The notes beneath the pieces were generated by a model, which did not search any database, was not told the origin of the DNA, and was given only the letters and a program-made list of their open reading frames with translations. 64,000 bases of DNA from Strigamia acuminata (Eukaryota; Arthropoda; Chilopoda; Geophilomorpha; Linotaeniidae): assembly GCA_949358305.1 (NCBI GenBank), contig OX442314.1, positions 4,281,087-4,345,086 on the forward strand, written 5' to 3'. A program made the translations under genes and the position numbers. This document shows, in pieces, positions 56,201 through 64,000 of this stretch (within the stretch, counting starts at the first letter, position 1; each line of letters opens with the position of its first letter).

Positions 56201-59200
56201 AACTCCTTCGAGCAATATACGGTCTACACCAATCAGGCCGAGAATGGGGAATCGAATTGGAGGACACTTTGTTAAAACTTGGATTGGAGCATGTCAACTG
56301 GTGTAATTGCGTTTACAAGTTCGGAAGCGTGGCATACTTAATTGTGTATGTCGACGACCTCGTTGTTTTCGGCAGACAGTACGAGGATGCCATGAACGTC
56401 CTGAATATGGTCAAAACGCAATTTGATCTCGTGATTTTGGGAAAAACGAAGAAGTTGCTGGGAGTGGAATTCCATCCACATAATCAACAGATGGTGTTAC
56501 ATCAAAGGACTTATATAAATAAGGTCCTGCTCAAGTTCAAAAACCATCTGGAATTAGTCAAGATTAGATCGCAGCCGATGACGAAATCGACTGTTCTCAC
56601 AAAGAAGCAGTGCCCAACCACGATAGATGACTTTAAACAAATGGAGGGAATCCCTTACAGGAACCTACTTGGGTGTCTGGCCTTCATCGCTTCGAGAACC
56701 AGACCAGACATTACGTACGCAGTTAATATACTGAGTCAGTTCCAATCCAATCCGGGGTGGGACCACTGGATCGTCCTACTGGACCTACTCAGCTATGTTA
56801 GAACCACCAAGAACTTAGGACTGATGCTTTTCCCAAATAATCAAATTGAGATCATTGGATACAGCGACTCCGATTATGCTAATAATCGAGACGATCGGAT
56901 CTCCATTGGAGGGACTTTAATAACTCTTGGCGGCGCACCAATTTATTGGAGAACTTTTAAACAACGAAATGTGACGCTGTCCACTATGGAAGCCGAATAT
57001 GTGGCCCTTACCGAAACAGTGAAGGACTATATTTGGATCGTCCGAGTCCTACACGAGATCGTCCCTAAACTTGCAGATCACTTTTACCATCGTGTTCTTT
57101 GCGATAACATTTCGGCAGTAGATTTCACCAAGTCGAATATCGAAAATCGCAAAACTAAACACATCGATATAAGATATCATTTCATCCGAGAGCTTGTTAG
57201 GAGAGACAACCTCCAGATCTCACACGTTGGGACGAAATATAATTTTGCAGACATTTTTACTAAGTCCGTCGACAAGGTTGACCTTTTGCATTTTTGTAAT
57301 CTTTTCCTTGTTGACATTTGTCCGTTGAGCGCTTGATTATACGAGGGGGCCGATTGTTAGGTTATAATATTTACTAAAGACATTGTACGTATTATTGTAT
57401 CGTATTATCAAGCAACAACGATTGCTAATTGTTCCTTCTGTATATATGTCACTTGTATTTATACTTTGCGTTACAAGCATTTGCAGTGTTTACATTTGAT
57501 ATGTATAACTTCTATATTGCGCCTATAGGTGGCACTTGTATACCTTTGGATCACGTGATTAGACAGATTAAACTCACTCTATGTTTAGACTTTCACCTGC
57601 ACACACCTGTCTCTTCTTTCCTATGTTTTGGGTTTTCCACACCACTGCAAAGCTGGGCTTTTGCTAATGATTTGTACCACAAATCAACAAATGCAACGTC
57701 CAAGCGCATATTTCACGTACATGTACGTGTCGGGAAAACCCGGGAAATTCAACCAAATTTCCCGGGAAACGGTAATTCAAAAATTGCAAAAATTCCCAGG
57801 AATTCCCGCCCGGGAATGAACCTTTATTCTAAACCGGATGTTTAGAAAGTCTCATGTAACGGTCATGTCTGTCTGTCTGTCTGTCAACAACGATTCCGCA
57901 AAATCTACCGCAGCTAGAGCCAAACGGACAACGACATTAAATCGAGCATATCTATATTAGTCTCCTATGGTATTTTCAGATTTCTCCGACCTCCGGTTGA
58001 ATTAATAAACCGGTTTTAGTGCACTTTTAGCTGTGTATTTCATGAAAATTATGGAAATGACGTCATCATGACGACGTCATTTCCGTAATTTTCATGGAAT
58101 AGACTTGGGACAGACGGAAAACGGAAAACGAGAAACGGGAAATTATAACGACGGAAATGCGAAGCTAGTGAAACGTTCGTTGTATGCGATTGGTTTACAT
58201 CCCGGCATCGGCGTATTACGCGCATTTGGCGGCGTTCTGGGCGAAGAAGCTTTTGAATGATTTAATTGCAAAATTGTTGTTTTGTGTCATTAATTTATTA
58301 TTATTATTTTTTTAATTAGGGGCAGCGTTTAGAAGTCTCATGTGTAATGCTTCCCTGCATTACAAATGTTTACTTGTTTGTCTTTCCATTTCGTCCATGC
58401 TTCTGGGGTTGGGGTGCCTCAATCTATGATGCCAAATCATGCGTGTAGGCGCTCTAGCTGCACACGCAACTTCTCCCCTTGACCCCTCGCAATATGTTGC
58501 CGACAGTAAGAACTTGTCGTCCACTCGCTGCGCCGTCATCACTTTATTCCCAGCAGCGTCAAGTACGCTTGCGCAGTTTTTCGTAAATCTGACCTCCAGT
58601 CTGGCGTCCACGATTTTAGGAACGGATAATAAATTGGTTTGCAATGTCGGAACGTATAAAACGTTATTTAGACATAATCTATTCACCATCTCATTTTCCT
58701 TTATGACCAATTCTCCACGTCCTGGCAACCCCGCTTCGACTTCTCGGCTAGCCAGTCCTACATTTTGTGGATACGGCTCAAATGTGTAAAAAGCTTCTTT
58801 GTTTGACACCATGTGGCTCGTCGCACCCGAATCAATTAGCCACTCTTCTTCTCTTTCTTGCGCCGTCACAGCATTGGCGCGCTCGTCCCCTCGACTTCTC
58901 GGCTTCACCCACGCTCCAAACGAATATTCGCGTGGCTTGGTTGATGGATACGCCTCGCAACGTGCGCTGTGTTCGGTTGGCTTCTTTTCTCCTCGCCATC
59001 TCTCGAATGTTTTCGTTCCACCACCCACTCGTGTTTGTGCGTTCGCGTTTCCCGTCGACCCATCTCTTCCTTTATCCTTGGACCAGCAGTCCCTGACAAA
59101 ATGCCCATTTTTGTGACAATTATAACATTCCATTCCAGTTTTTCCTTTCGGTCGCGCCCTGTAGACATTTTCAGATCCTTGTCCGCTTTTCTTTTTGTTA

Positions 59201-62200
59201 CGTAGTCTTTCTTTCGCCCGAAGCATCGTTTGTGCGTCCATCATCAACAATTGTTTTTCTTCCCTTCAAAAATCCTGACGTTGTGCTCGAATTCGTAAGC
59301 GACCATTTCTTGGTTCGAATAAACCTTCCTAAGCTCTGCTCTCTTTGCTCCTATCGCTTCGGCTCTGTTCACGTATTCATCCACGGTCTCTTTTTCCTGC
59401 ATCTTTAACTTTGCCAATTCAATTCCACACCTGACTATTTTGTAGTTATTCTTCGGCCCCATGTCGGCTTCAATCTTCTCCCACAAGCTCTTTGCACTTG
59501 TCTCGGTGCAGTACCGTATCGCTTGCTCTGCCGAAAGTGAAATCACCAAAACGTTCATGGCCTCGTTATCTCTCTTCTCCCAATCTTCCTAAATAGCTTG
59601 CATTTGAGCATAAGTTGCCTGTCCCGGTTGTGCCATCTCCAGTTCCGCTTGCTCGATCGATGTTTTCCACAAGCATTTCATTTTTAGCATCGTCCTCACG
59701 CGCATCTTCCATAGGAAATAATTCCGCTCTGTCAGCCTCTCTATCGCCGTTGAAGTTGAAGAGATATTCACGACCGTCGCCGCCATTTTCTCTCGAACAA
59801 ATGCGTGCAAAAGAACGTACGAATTACTCTCTCTTGTCAATTCCACTTATTTATACTTGCGCTTCACTGCTACAGCCCGATTTTTTCAACCGTCCTCTGC
59901 TACCACTTGTTGGTTCATTTGATAAAGTTCTCAGGCATTTAAACGGTAAAAAAATGACTGATTTGCTTTAATCGACCATTTTGGTACAACTCGTTGTCAA
60001 AAACAACCTCTTGCGCGCAACAAAGCTTATTTCACAGAGTGATTAACAATCGCGCAATTAGTAATTACTTTGATGTTAAAATTCACTCACAATCGTTTGG
60101 TGGAAAATGAGTCAAAGATGTGGGGTGATTACCATTCTGCCTCATATTAACGCCGGGTTAAAACAGGTGTCGGGCCCGAATAAGCAAAGGGCTTCAAATA
60201 GACGTCGAGTGGTCGAGTCAGGAAAAATAATGAACACGCCCTGGCATTTATTTGAGGCAGTATGGTAAATCAGTCAATTTAATTGTTATTAGATTGGTTA
60301 GATAAATAATTTTTGTGAATCATTAATTTTACTTTAATCATACCCATATATGTTGATTGCAAACTTCTGGAGGATAAAGTCCTATCAACGACATTTTAAG
60401 TTCTGCTGATAGATAGTTTGATTTTTCTAAAGAAATTTAAAAAATCTATATCAATATATCTATCAACACCTCTAAATATGCAAGACTCCAGAAAAGCTAG
60501 GGTAGTGGTTCAAACACTTTCGCATGCTAAACCCTTTAGCTAGTGGTGCATTGCCAGTAGTAATATACCAAGCATGATCAATGATTGTCGGATCTTGCGG
60601 TCTGATCGTAACTGGATCTTGTTGTAAAAGAACAGGTGTGGAAGCGAATATACAAAATGGCCAAGATCGTGTGGTTCTTTAAGTGTTCCTGTCTCGTAAT
60701 TTGCCACTATGCGCGCTGGGAACAAGTAGGCCACACGGTCTAAAATAATTACATTAGCGCAACAAGCGGATTTTTATTCGAGTCATTATTTAATGACGTA
60801 ATTTACAGGCCCGATTACGGGTTGCCATTTGGTGGATTTCGGCTAAACTTTGCAAGTTCTTAGGGATAGCCTGAGAGGGCGCTAGAAAATTGTTACGCGC
60901 CTGAACCTCGCAGTAAGACAGCGGGCTCAAACGTGTAGTTCTAGCATTTAAATGGCAATTTCTCTCACTTGAAGAGATGAGTTGCTAAACTCTCTCACTA
61001 GTCAGCGCTGTGCTAATTATGCACATGACGGCTGGACTGATCAACTCATTAGATGGGGAAAACTTTAAAGTTTACTTGCTTAACAAAGCAAGCAGGAGTG
61101 ATCAGATGAGTTTTGAACAGTAAGTAGTGAACATGGCTCTAACATGGCTTAGTGGACCAGCACACTCAGTGCTTGGTCCCAATAGCTCAAACCCACTTCA
61201 GAATAAATAACATTGATTATCATTTCATACTTTTCTCATAATTTAGGTTTATAATTTAAGTGTACTATGTATACTATGTTTGAATTGAATAAAACCATTT
61301 GTAATAACTCCCAGAATAAATAAGGTTTGATTTGAAATTGAACTAAAAGTCTTTCTAATTTATTTCACCTCAGGATTCTCAAGGTCTCTCGTCATTAAAT
61401 AATGATAAGTTGTTATGCGTGTTTAAATTCCCCAACTCACACGTAACAATATTTATAACATACATTTATAACACGTGTTTTCAGCGCCACTTGGTTACAA
61501 GTTTTGTTACTGGAACACTTCTCAAGTCAATATAAAAACTGGAGTTGTTAGAAATAAGCGGAGACGTGCGTGTTCTAGGGAAATGAGATGCTGAGGTGCG
61601 GAGAAGCCAACTTTCAGCAGGAGCTTTGAATGATAGCGAATGACGTGCAACAGGAAGTTGGCGAAAAGTGTCATAAATTATGCTAAAGTGTCCTTTGTTC
61701 CCTTGAATATTGATATGTAAACCCCAAAAAGTTACAATAAACTTGTTCCTTCTTCAAAAAAGACATGTTTTATTTCGCTCATCTAGAAAGTTAGAAAATT
61801 AGTAAATTTACAGTTTTCACTCAAAATTAATCAAAATCGACTTTGCGAATCTTCAAATTCAAAGCTAAGGGAGTCACTTCTATACCTGTTTTCTTACAAC
61901 GTTGTATGGATTTAAATGCAACAACTAATCAAACACGAGGTGTATTTTTTGTACGGGACACAACTTTCTCACATACATTACCTGTCTTCACTTGTGAACA
62001 ATTACCAAAAGGCAGCTGGATAAGACTTGTTGTTATGTTTAGTATAGTTTCATAACCAAAAATGTGCTATAAATATAAATTAAACACAAAATACCATGTA
62101 TGGTAATTGTTTTGTTTTATCCATATACCTTGGAAAACTTGTCGTTAACTTGAAGTGTTGAATGGATGTTAAGAGTCTTCCAAACATCATCCATAGACAA

Positions 62201-64000
62201 TTGATTGCCGACTAATTTCCAGGGTGGCATGTCATTGCAGGTATTGTTTGTCTGGTTAAGAAACTGCAATCTGGCTTGTTCCATTTTATCACTAAGGTTT
62301 TCACCACAAAGTGTGACACAAGGAAATTCCGTGTGACGACGTTGAACTATGGTAACAACCTGTGACACAGGTTCTTCCATGTAGTAGCTTAAGCGATATT
62401 GCAACAAGTATAAAGTCAATCCTGTGCTAATTACAACTAGCACAAACTTAAGCTTTCTTAAAACTCTGTTAGTTTCACTTTCAATTTGCTCTTCCGTTGC
62501 AATTATTTCTTTTTTGCATTTCTCATAAAGATGGCGAATCTCATCAACATTCCTTTTGCGGTTTGTTACAATCCAATGTAAATACCAAGTGATTTCAGGC
62601 AATGAGAGCAACGATAGACCCAGAAACAGGCCCAAATTGCCTCCTAAATCTGACAGTAAGGCAATAATGTCGTAGATGTAGCGTTCTTCATACACGTTCA
62701 TATTCTCATTCGTTAGTTCAAAAGTTAAGGTCATTATTTTTTTACTATCTGCTTCACCTGAATCTGTGTATGGTGTAAAAACTACTTGCTGACATGGACG
62801 GCGACACGAACAAGAAGAAATTGGATCTGTGGTGTCAATCAATTTACTTATGACGCCGTATTGATCGTTTACAGCATTTGAACATTCACAAAGTGGTAAA
62901 TTTATCTTCATGAAAGGCAATCTTATAAAAAGAAAATGACATTCAATTAGGATTGTATCGTAATCCTAGCAGTGTCGACTCACAATATTAAGATTAGGAT
63001 AAGCACTTAGATCAACCCGATTTTTGGCCATTGTTCTATTCAGTCCTTTGGTGGCTGTTTGACCGGATGTGACCAATATTGTCAATTTGGGTCATCTGCC
63101 AAATGTGCAGGCATTACATTCTGTATTCTTCGGTGCTTTGTGACTTATGGGGTTGTATACAGTATGTAGTGGCTGGCATTTTGTGGGATTGTTTCCAATG
63201 CCACACACCACATGGCTTATGACCGGGCTTGGTGCCTTGGGTGGAAAACCAAATGCAACAAAAGATTTTACCTGCAGGTCAGTTTGTTTTCCAAGCACTT
63301 TTGGTAGCAATTTCTGAATTCGTTTTCATCGGAGCATGGAACTTTTGACGAGTTGAGAAATACATACTAAAATTAAAAATCCGTCTAGAATTAGATGTTA
63401 CTTTTAATCAAGTTCTTGTTACTTTGTCATAACCCAAATTCATGTTAATTGTTGCACCACCGGCTTTATACCTCTTGACGAGGAATTTTCCAAAATTGTG
63501 TAATGTCAACATAATCTAAGCAAAAAAAAAGAGAATTATCATAATTGTGTTGTCAATTACCATGTTTACATGTAACCACTTATCCAGATAAGTGAAAATG
63601 CGAATATTACTTTTGTAGAAAACTGCATGCGTTTACAAAGAATGAGTTTTCTAACAAATGTGATGTCATATGACGTGTTTAACTCTGTGTTAAACTTGCC
63701 ATTGATCATCTACAATGCACTTCGCAGAAACAACATGTCACAGCATTGTTGTGACGTCAGCTTTTCTAGATAAGTAATGATTGGGTGTTTACATTGCAAA
63801 TGGCAATGCGCAAAACAACCAAAATCAACCTCAAACAATTAGATTTTAGTTTTCCAGATAATTTTGAGTTTTCTGGAAAACTGATTTGTTTACGTGATCA
63901 GTTTTCCAGAAAAGTAAATTTCGCATTTTCACTTATCTGGATAAGTGAGTACATGTAAACATGGTAATTGACATGTACTTTTTTCTTAATATTACCCAGT
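41250..64000 (-). CDS. Two-domain DEG/ENaC channel, copy 3 (5' end beyond window)
   Basis: Exons (minus): 63996-64000 (last 5 nt of exon 3, donor GG|GTAATA), 63423-63515, 63272-63366, 62129-62921, 61982-62066, 60344-60426, 43051-43146, 42802-42911, 41250-41634. Every junction is GT-AG, phases match copies 1 and 2, and no stop is present, so this is the best candidate for a working gene. Domain 1 end: PLCECSNAVNDQYG, CSCRRPCQQ, TM2 IIALLSDLGGNLGLFLGLS. The linker is slightly longer (KKEIIATEEQIESETNR). Domain 2: TM1 LKFVLVVISTGLTLYLLQ, FPCVTLCGEN, cysteine-rich exon 10 (NPCEKNK..FMCKTACRQ), CKCKRPCEHIFYQ, TM2 LLSDIGSIVGLTLGMSLLSL. Exon 5 lacks four codons relative to copy 1, in frame. Exons 1 and 2 should lie past 64000. 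Intron 8 (43147-60343, 17.2 kb) has absorbed three Copia elements and others. Confidence 0.85.
41740..42017. mobile_element. Half copy of the piggyBac-like element, intron 10 of DEG/ENaC copy 3
   Basis: GGGATTGCACCTGACAAACTAAGATTTTGCACATGC and the right end CTATGGGAGGGTTAA match the element at 15587-16069; the left end is missing. Confidence 0.45.
42018..42713. mobile_element. TIR element with 35 bp arms, intron 10 of DEG/ENaC copy 3
   Basis: AGGTCATTAGAAGAGAAATAAAAAATTTCTCTAATC is repeated inverted at 42677-42713 (GATTAGAGAAATTTTTTATTTCTATTCCTATGACCT). It begins directly at the TTAA end of the preceding fragment. Confidence 0.65.
43203..43566. mobile_element. TIR-like element rich in GTTGTATTCGAATA
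   Basis: CTACCGTCTTCCACCGA and TCGGTGGAAAACAGTAG are diverged inverted ends. The interior repeats (G)TGTT(G/A)TATTCGAATA at least six times in both orientations. Copia-1 inserted next to or within its right end. Confidence 0.5.
44159..44941 (+). pseudogene. Copia-1 Gag C-terminus and protease start
   Basis: Contains the Gag capsid end, a zinc knuckle CWNCGRIGHRYSEC (CX2CX4HX4C) preceded by Gly/Arg-rich sequence, and the protease active site WYIDSGASSHM. Upstream Gag (43814-44158) has stops. Downstream the frame is broken before the 1.6 kb TIR insertion. Confidence 0.8.
45191..46791. mobile_element. 1.6 kb TIR element inserted in Copia-1
   Basis: TA-GGGGGTTTCATTA and TAATGAAACCCCC-TA ends, duplicated TA. 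The interior is repetitive (GATTTTGCAATT/ AATTGCAAAAT) with no transposase, and carries another nested element at 45673-46430. It splits Copia-1 between the protease and integrase regions. Same end type as 9355-9658. Confidence 0.75.
45673..46430. mobile_element. CAGGGTG-type TIR element, doubly nested
   Basis: TACAGGGTGAGTCAAAAGTC and GACTTTTGACTCACCCTGTA are perfect inverted ends with TA. The arms continue (TGGAAACACC; GACCTTCTGGGTCAAATTTATGG). It is the third level of nesting: inside the 1.6 kb element, inside Copia-1, inside a DEG/ENaC intron. Confidence 0.82.
46799..47789 (+). pseudogene. Copia-1 integrase, frameshifted
   Basis: A first frame (46799-47173) has the pre-integrase motif LWHKRLAHLGF, the CDKC pair and HVDLCGPM with the first catalytic Asp. 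A second frame (47076-47789) has VRSDNGTEF and PYSPQQNGAAERPNRKLL with the second Asp and the Glu. One frameshift at about 47140-47160 separates them. Confidence 0.8.
47935..48225 (+). pseudogene. Copia-1 reverse transcriptase N-terminus
   Basis: WQKAMESELKSQREQDTWDI and VGSRWIYLLKTN match the start of Copia RT. The frame then shifts; the motif YDESYSPVVRIATIR follows at about 48255-48305 before the solo LTR. Confidence 0.75.
48312..48872. mobile_element. Solo LTR inserted in Copia-1 RT
   Basis: 561 bp starting TGTGAAAATCGG and ending CAAGTTTAACA, flanked by a 5 bp direct duplication TAATG (48307-48311 and 48873-48877). It contains AATAAA near 48708 and no coding. The RT frame resumes right after it. 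Confidence 0.75.
48903..50103 (+). pseudogene. Copia-1 reverse transcriptase and RNase H
   Basis: Main frame 48905-49882: DIETAYLHALLKGTVFME, KKAIYGLSQAGQAW, catalytic YVDD at about 49168-49179, then RNase H with TYTDASW and STCEAEFTA. A frameshift near 49850 leads to the C-terminus (STDRMLADMMTKAIGPEKL) in 49837-50103. The long open frames suggest a moderately young element. Confidence 0.85.
50209..50883. other. Repeat-derived spacer, possible RT scrap on minus strand
   Basis: The minus strand at about 50533-50605 reads LDMNVATAFLVGD, resembling the Copia RT motif MDVKTAFLNGDL, but its surroundings do not continue the domain. Nothing else recognised. Confidence 0.3.
50884..50940. repeat. 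Repeat shared with the Copia-3 LTR region
   Basis: TGTTGGTTCATTTGATAAAG through ATGAGTGAT matches 59908-59965 in the same orientation with few differences. It may be an LTR piece of Copia-3. Confidence 0.5.
51124..51263. mobile_element. Small TIR element (TAGCTGCATTCCAAAA)
   Basis: TAGCTGCATTCCAAAACTAAAAT and ATTTTAATTTTTGAATGCAGCTA are inverted ends. The ends resemble those of the element disrupting DEG/ENaC copy 2 exon 1 (38211). Confidence 0.65.
51535..51785. repeat. Purine-rich degenerate tandem array (GACGGGAATGxxAAGCGAA)
   Basis: Repeats of CGACGGGAATG(G/T)(G/A)AAGCGAATGCAACGGAAAAACGACGAGAAAT, period about 55 bp with inner half units. It gives open frames on both strands that are not credible proteins. 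Its last unit contains the Copia-2 target site AATGC. Confidence 0.65.
52859..54886 (+). pseudogene. Copia-2 Gag-protease-integrase part, ends in a premature stop
   Basis: The start METDKPERKITLLNRENYD is chosen because it fits Copia Gag N-termini; an in-frame ATG 42 bp upstream is less likely. Gag (about 1-270), zinc knuckle CFRCNQPGHWARDC (about 53677-53718), protease WIYDTGATGHF (about 53856-53888), pre-integrase LWHERLGH, CDVC, integrase core HMDVCGAF, RTDNGMEF, TPQQNGVSERLNQ. TAA at 54884-54886 interrupts the frame; the same frame continues directly after it (HRFWGEAILTFNYLRN) to 55438. Confidence 0.88.
54887..55438 (+). pseudogene. Copia-2 integrase C-terminal part
   Basis: Same frame as the upstream part, separated only by the stop at 54884-54886. 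It contains the integrase tail (PMELYYGRKPSLRHLRKFGS, LGYSRITKGYRVWLPE) and an acidic/proline spacer. The frame closes at 55436-55438 through a one-base indel near 55400-55440. Confidence 0.82.
55441..57336 (+). pseudogene. Copia-2 reverse transcriptase and RNase H
   Basis: In a shifted frame relative to integrase. RT: GCRWIYTIKLNEKEEIARYK, TFSPVVDFSIVRFM, QADVKCAYLYAKLHKTIYM, YGLHQSGREWGIEL, catalytic YVDD at about 56347-56358. RNase H: GYSDSDYANNRDD, STMEAEYVALTE, NRKTKHIDIRYHFIRE. It ends TGA at 57334-57336, shortly before the polypurine tract. The domain is complete and uninterrupted. Confidence 0.88.
57865..58330. other. Spacer with TGACGTCA hairpin
   Basis: A short (GTCT)n run at 57869-57883 and a palindrome at about 58040-58098 (AAATTATGGAAATGACGTCA / TGACGTCATTTCCGTAATTTT) containing CRE-like TGACGTCA. 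Unassigned repeat remnants; no gene. Confidence 0.4.
58360..59930 (-). mobile_element. Copia-3 fragment: Gag, protease, pre-integrase; rest missing
   Basis: On the minus strand a primer-binding site AGTGGTAGCAGAGGAC lies just inside the LTR edge TGTTGG (about 59908), then Gag begins about 59785 (MAATVVNISSTSTAIERL). One stop (about 59590) and one frameshift (about 59245) occur in Gag. The second frame (58360-59250) has the zinc knuckle CYNCHKNGHFVRDC, protease WLIDSGATSHM and pre-integrase WHHRLRHPNP, then ends; integrase, RT and RNase H are absent. Of a different Copia lineage from Copia-1 and -2 (different PBS type). Confidence 0.82.
59908..59965. repeat. Copia-3 5' LTR edge (partial)
   Basis: TGTTGGTTCATTTGATAAAG through GACTGAT, matching 50884-50940. 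As the inner edge of a minus-strand 5' LTR it should extend rightward; the outer end is not recognisable. Confidence 0.45.
60130..60267. mobile_element. TIR element (TACTGCCTC family)
   Basis: TACCATTCTGCCTCATAT and ATTTGAGGCAGTATGGTA inverted ends, interior GCCGGG/GGGCCC pieces. It lies in intron 8 of DEG/ENaC copy 3, close to exon 8. Confidence 0.65.
60427..61981. other. Intron 7 of DEG/ENaC copy 3
   Basis: 1.56 kb, several times longer than the gene's typical short introns. It holds a pair of inverted motifs TTATTTAATGACG (60787) and CGTCATTAAATAA (61391) that may bound a 0.6 kb TIR element. No exon was found. Confidence 0.4.
63551..63973. mobile_element. TIR element with 55 bp arms in intron 3 of DEG/ENaC copy 3
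   Basis: TGTCAATTACCATGTTTACATG..CCACTTATCCAGATAAGTGAAAATGCGAA is repeated inverted at 63918-63973. The centre carries further pairing TTTTCCAGA/TCTGGAAAA. It accounts for most of this 480 bp intron (63-70 bp in copies 1 and 2). Confidence 0.82.

Larger units (their letters stand above)
51789..57689 (+). mobile_element. Copia-2 retrotransposon, nearly complete and recent
   Basis: 5' LTR 51789-52112 (324 bp) and 3' LTR 57355-57689 (335 bp) start TGTTAGG and end CAACA. They differ mainly by an 11 bp indel and one substitution. The 5 bp duplication AATGC flanks the element (51784-51788, 57690-57694). The primer-binding site GGTTATGGGCCCAAC follows the 5' LTR, of the initiator tRNA-Met internal type. 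A G-rich polypurine tract (GAGGGGG) precedes the 3' LTR. The polyprotein is broken only by one stop and one frameshift. It lies in intron 8 of DEG/ENaC copy 3 in opposite orientation. Confidence 0.92.
50979..57835. mobile_element. Foldback-like element split by Copia-2
   Basis: The left part 50979-51060 (TAAAGGTTCATTTTTCCCGCC, CCCGGGAAACGGGAAATTTT) pairs with the right part 57715-57835 (CGGGAAACGG..AATTCCCGCCCGGGAATGAACCTTTATT). Without Copia-2 and its target duplication the element would be about 0.95 kb. It also contains a small TIR element and a purine-rich tandem array. Confidence 0.55.

Overview
The window is animal nuclear DNA: AT-rich, intron-containing (GT-AG introns, commonly 60 bp to about 1.5 kb), with animal gene families (TRAX/translin, ACP7-type purple acid phosphatase, DEG/ENaC channels) and a very high load of Copia retrotransposons, terminal-inverted-repeat (TIR) elements and minisatellites. 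A TIR element beginning GGGGCCGTCCATAAATTACG is of a kind I associate with arthropod genomes, so an arthropod or other invertebrate is my best guess. I cannot name the species. All recognisable host genes lie on the minus strand.

Layout. 1-2004: 3' end of a GC-rich LTR retroelement (last ORF, polypurine tract, 1.1 kb LTR). 2172-3712: foldback/minisatellite block. 3839-5515: TRAX gene, 4 exons, 295 aa. 5723-8261: ACP7-like phosphatase gene, 9 exons, about 436 aa, with three metal-ligand positions substituted. 9165-23342: four tandem copies (A-D) of a five-exon gene for a small secreted cysteine-containing protein that I do not recognise, each 154-170 aa, with a shared TATA promoter motif. 25605-64000: three tandem copies of a DEG/ENaC gene.

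The most notable system is the DEG/ENaC cluster. Each gene encodes two complete channel-subunit domains in one chain. One uninterrupted exon carries the pore-forming TM2 of domain 1, a charged cytosolic linker of about 40 aa, and TM1 of domain 2. The same exon occurs in all three copies, so this is not a gene-merging artefact. Copy 1 (25605-32223) has an internal nonsense codon. Copy 2 (33484-39263, about 802 aa conceptually) has a 0.59 kb TIR element inside exon 1. Copy 3 (41250 to beyond 64000) is open in every exon visible here; its intron 8 is 17.2 kb and holds a nested stack of retrotransposons.

That intron contains Copia-1 (43570-50208, 78 bp LTRs, 5 bp target duplication), which carries a 1.6 kb TIR element (itself containing another TIR element) and a solo LTR; Copia-2 (51789-57689, nearly intact, matching 5 bp target duplication, one stop and one frameshift) inserted in a foldback element; and a minus-strand Copia-3 fragment (58360-59930).

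Many introns and intergenic regions are filled by small TIR elements. Minisatellite arrays recur with units of 20-22 bp. I found no rRNA, CRISPR or bacterial-type features, and only one degenerate tRNA-like sequence. Splice sites are inferred by reading GT/AG signals and by agreement between paralogues; none is supported by transcripts.
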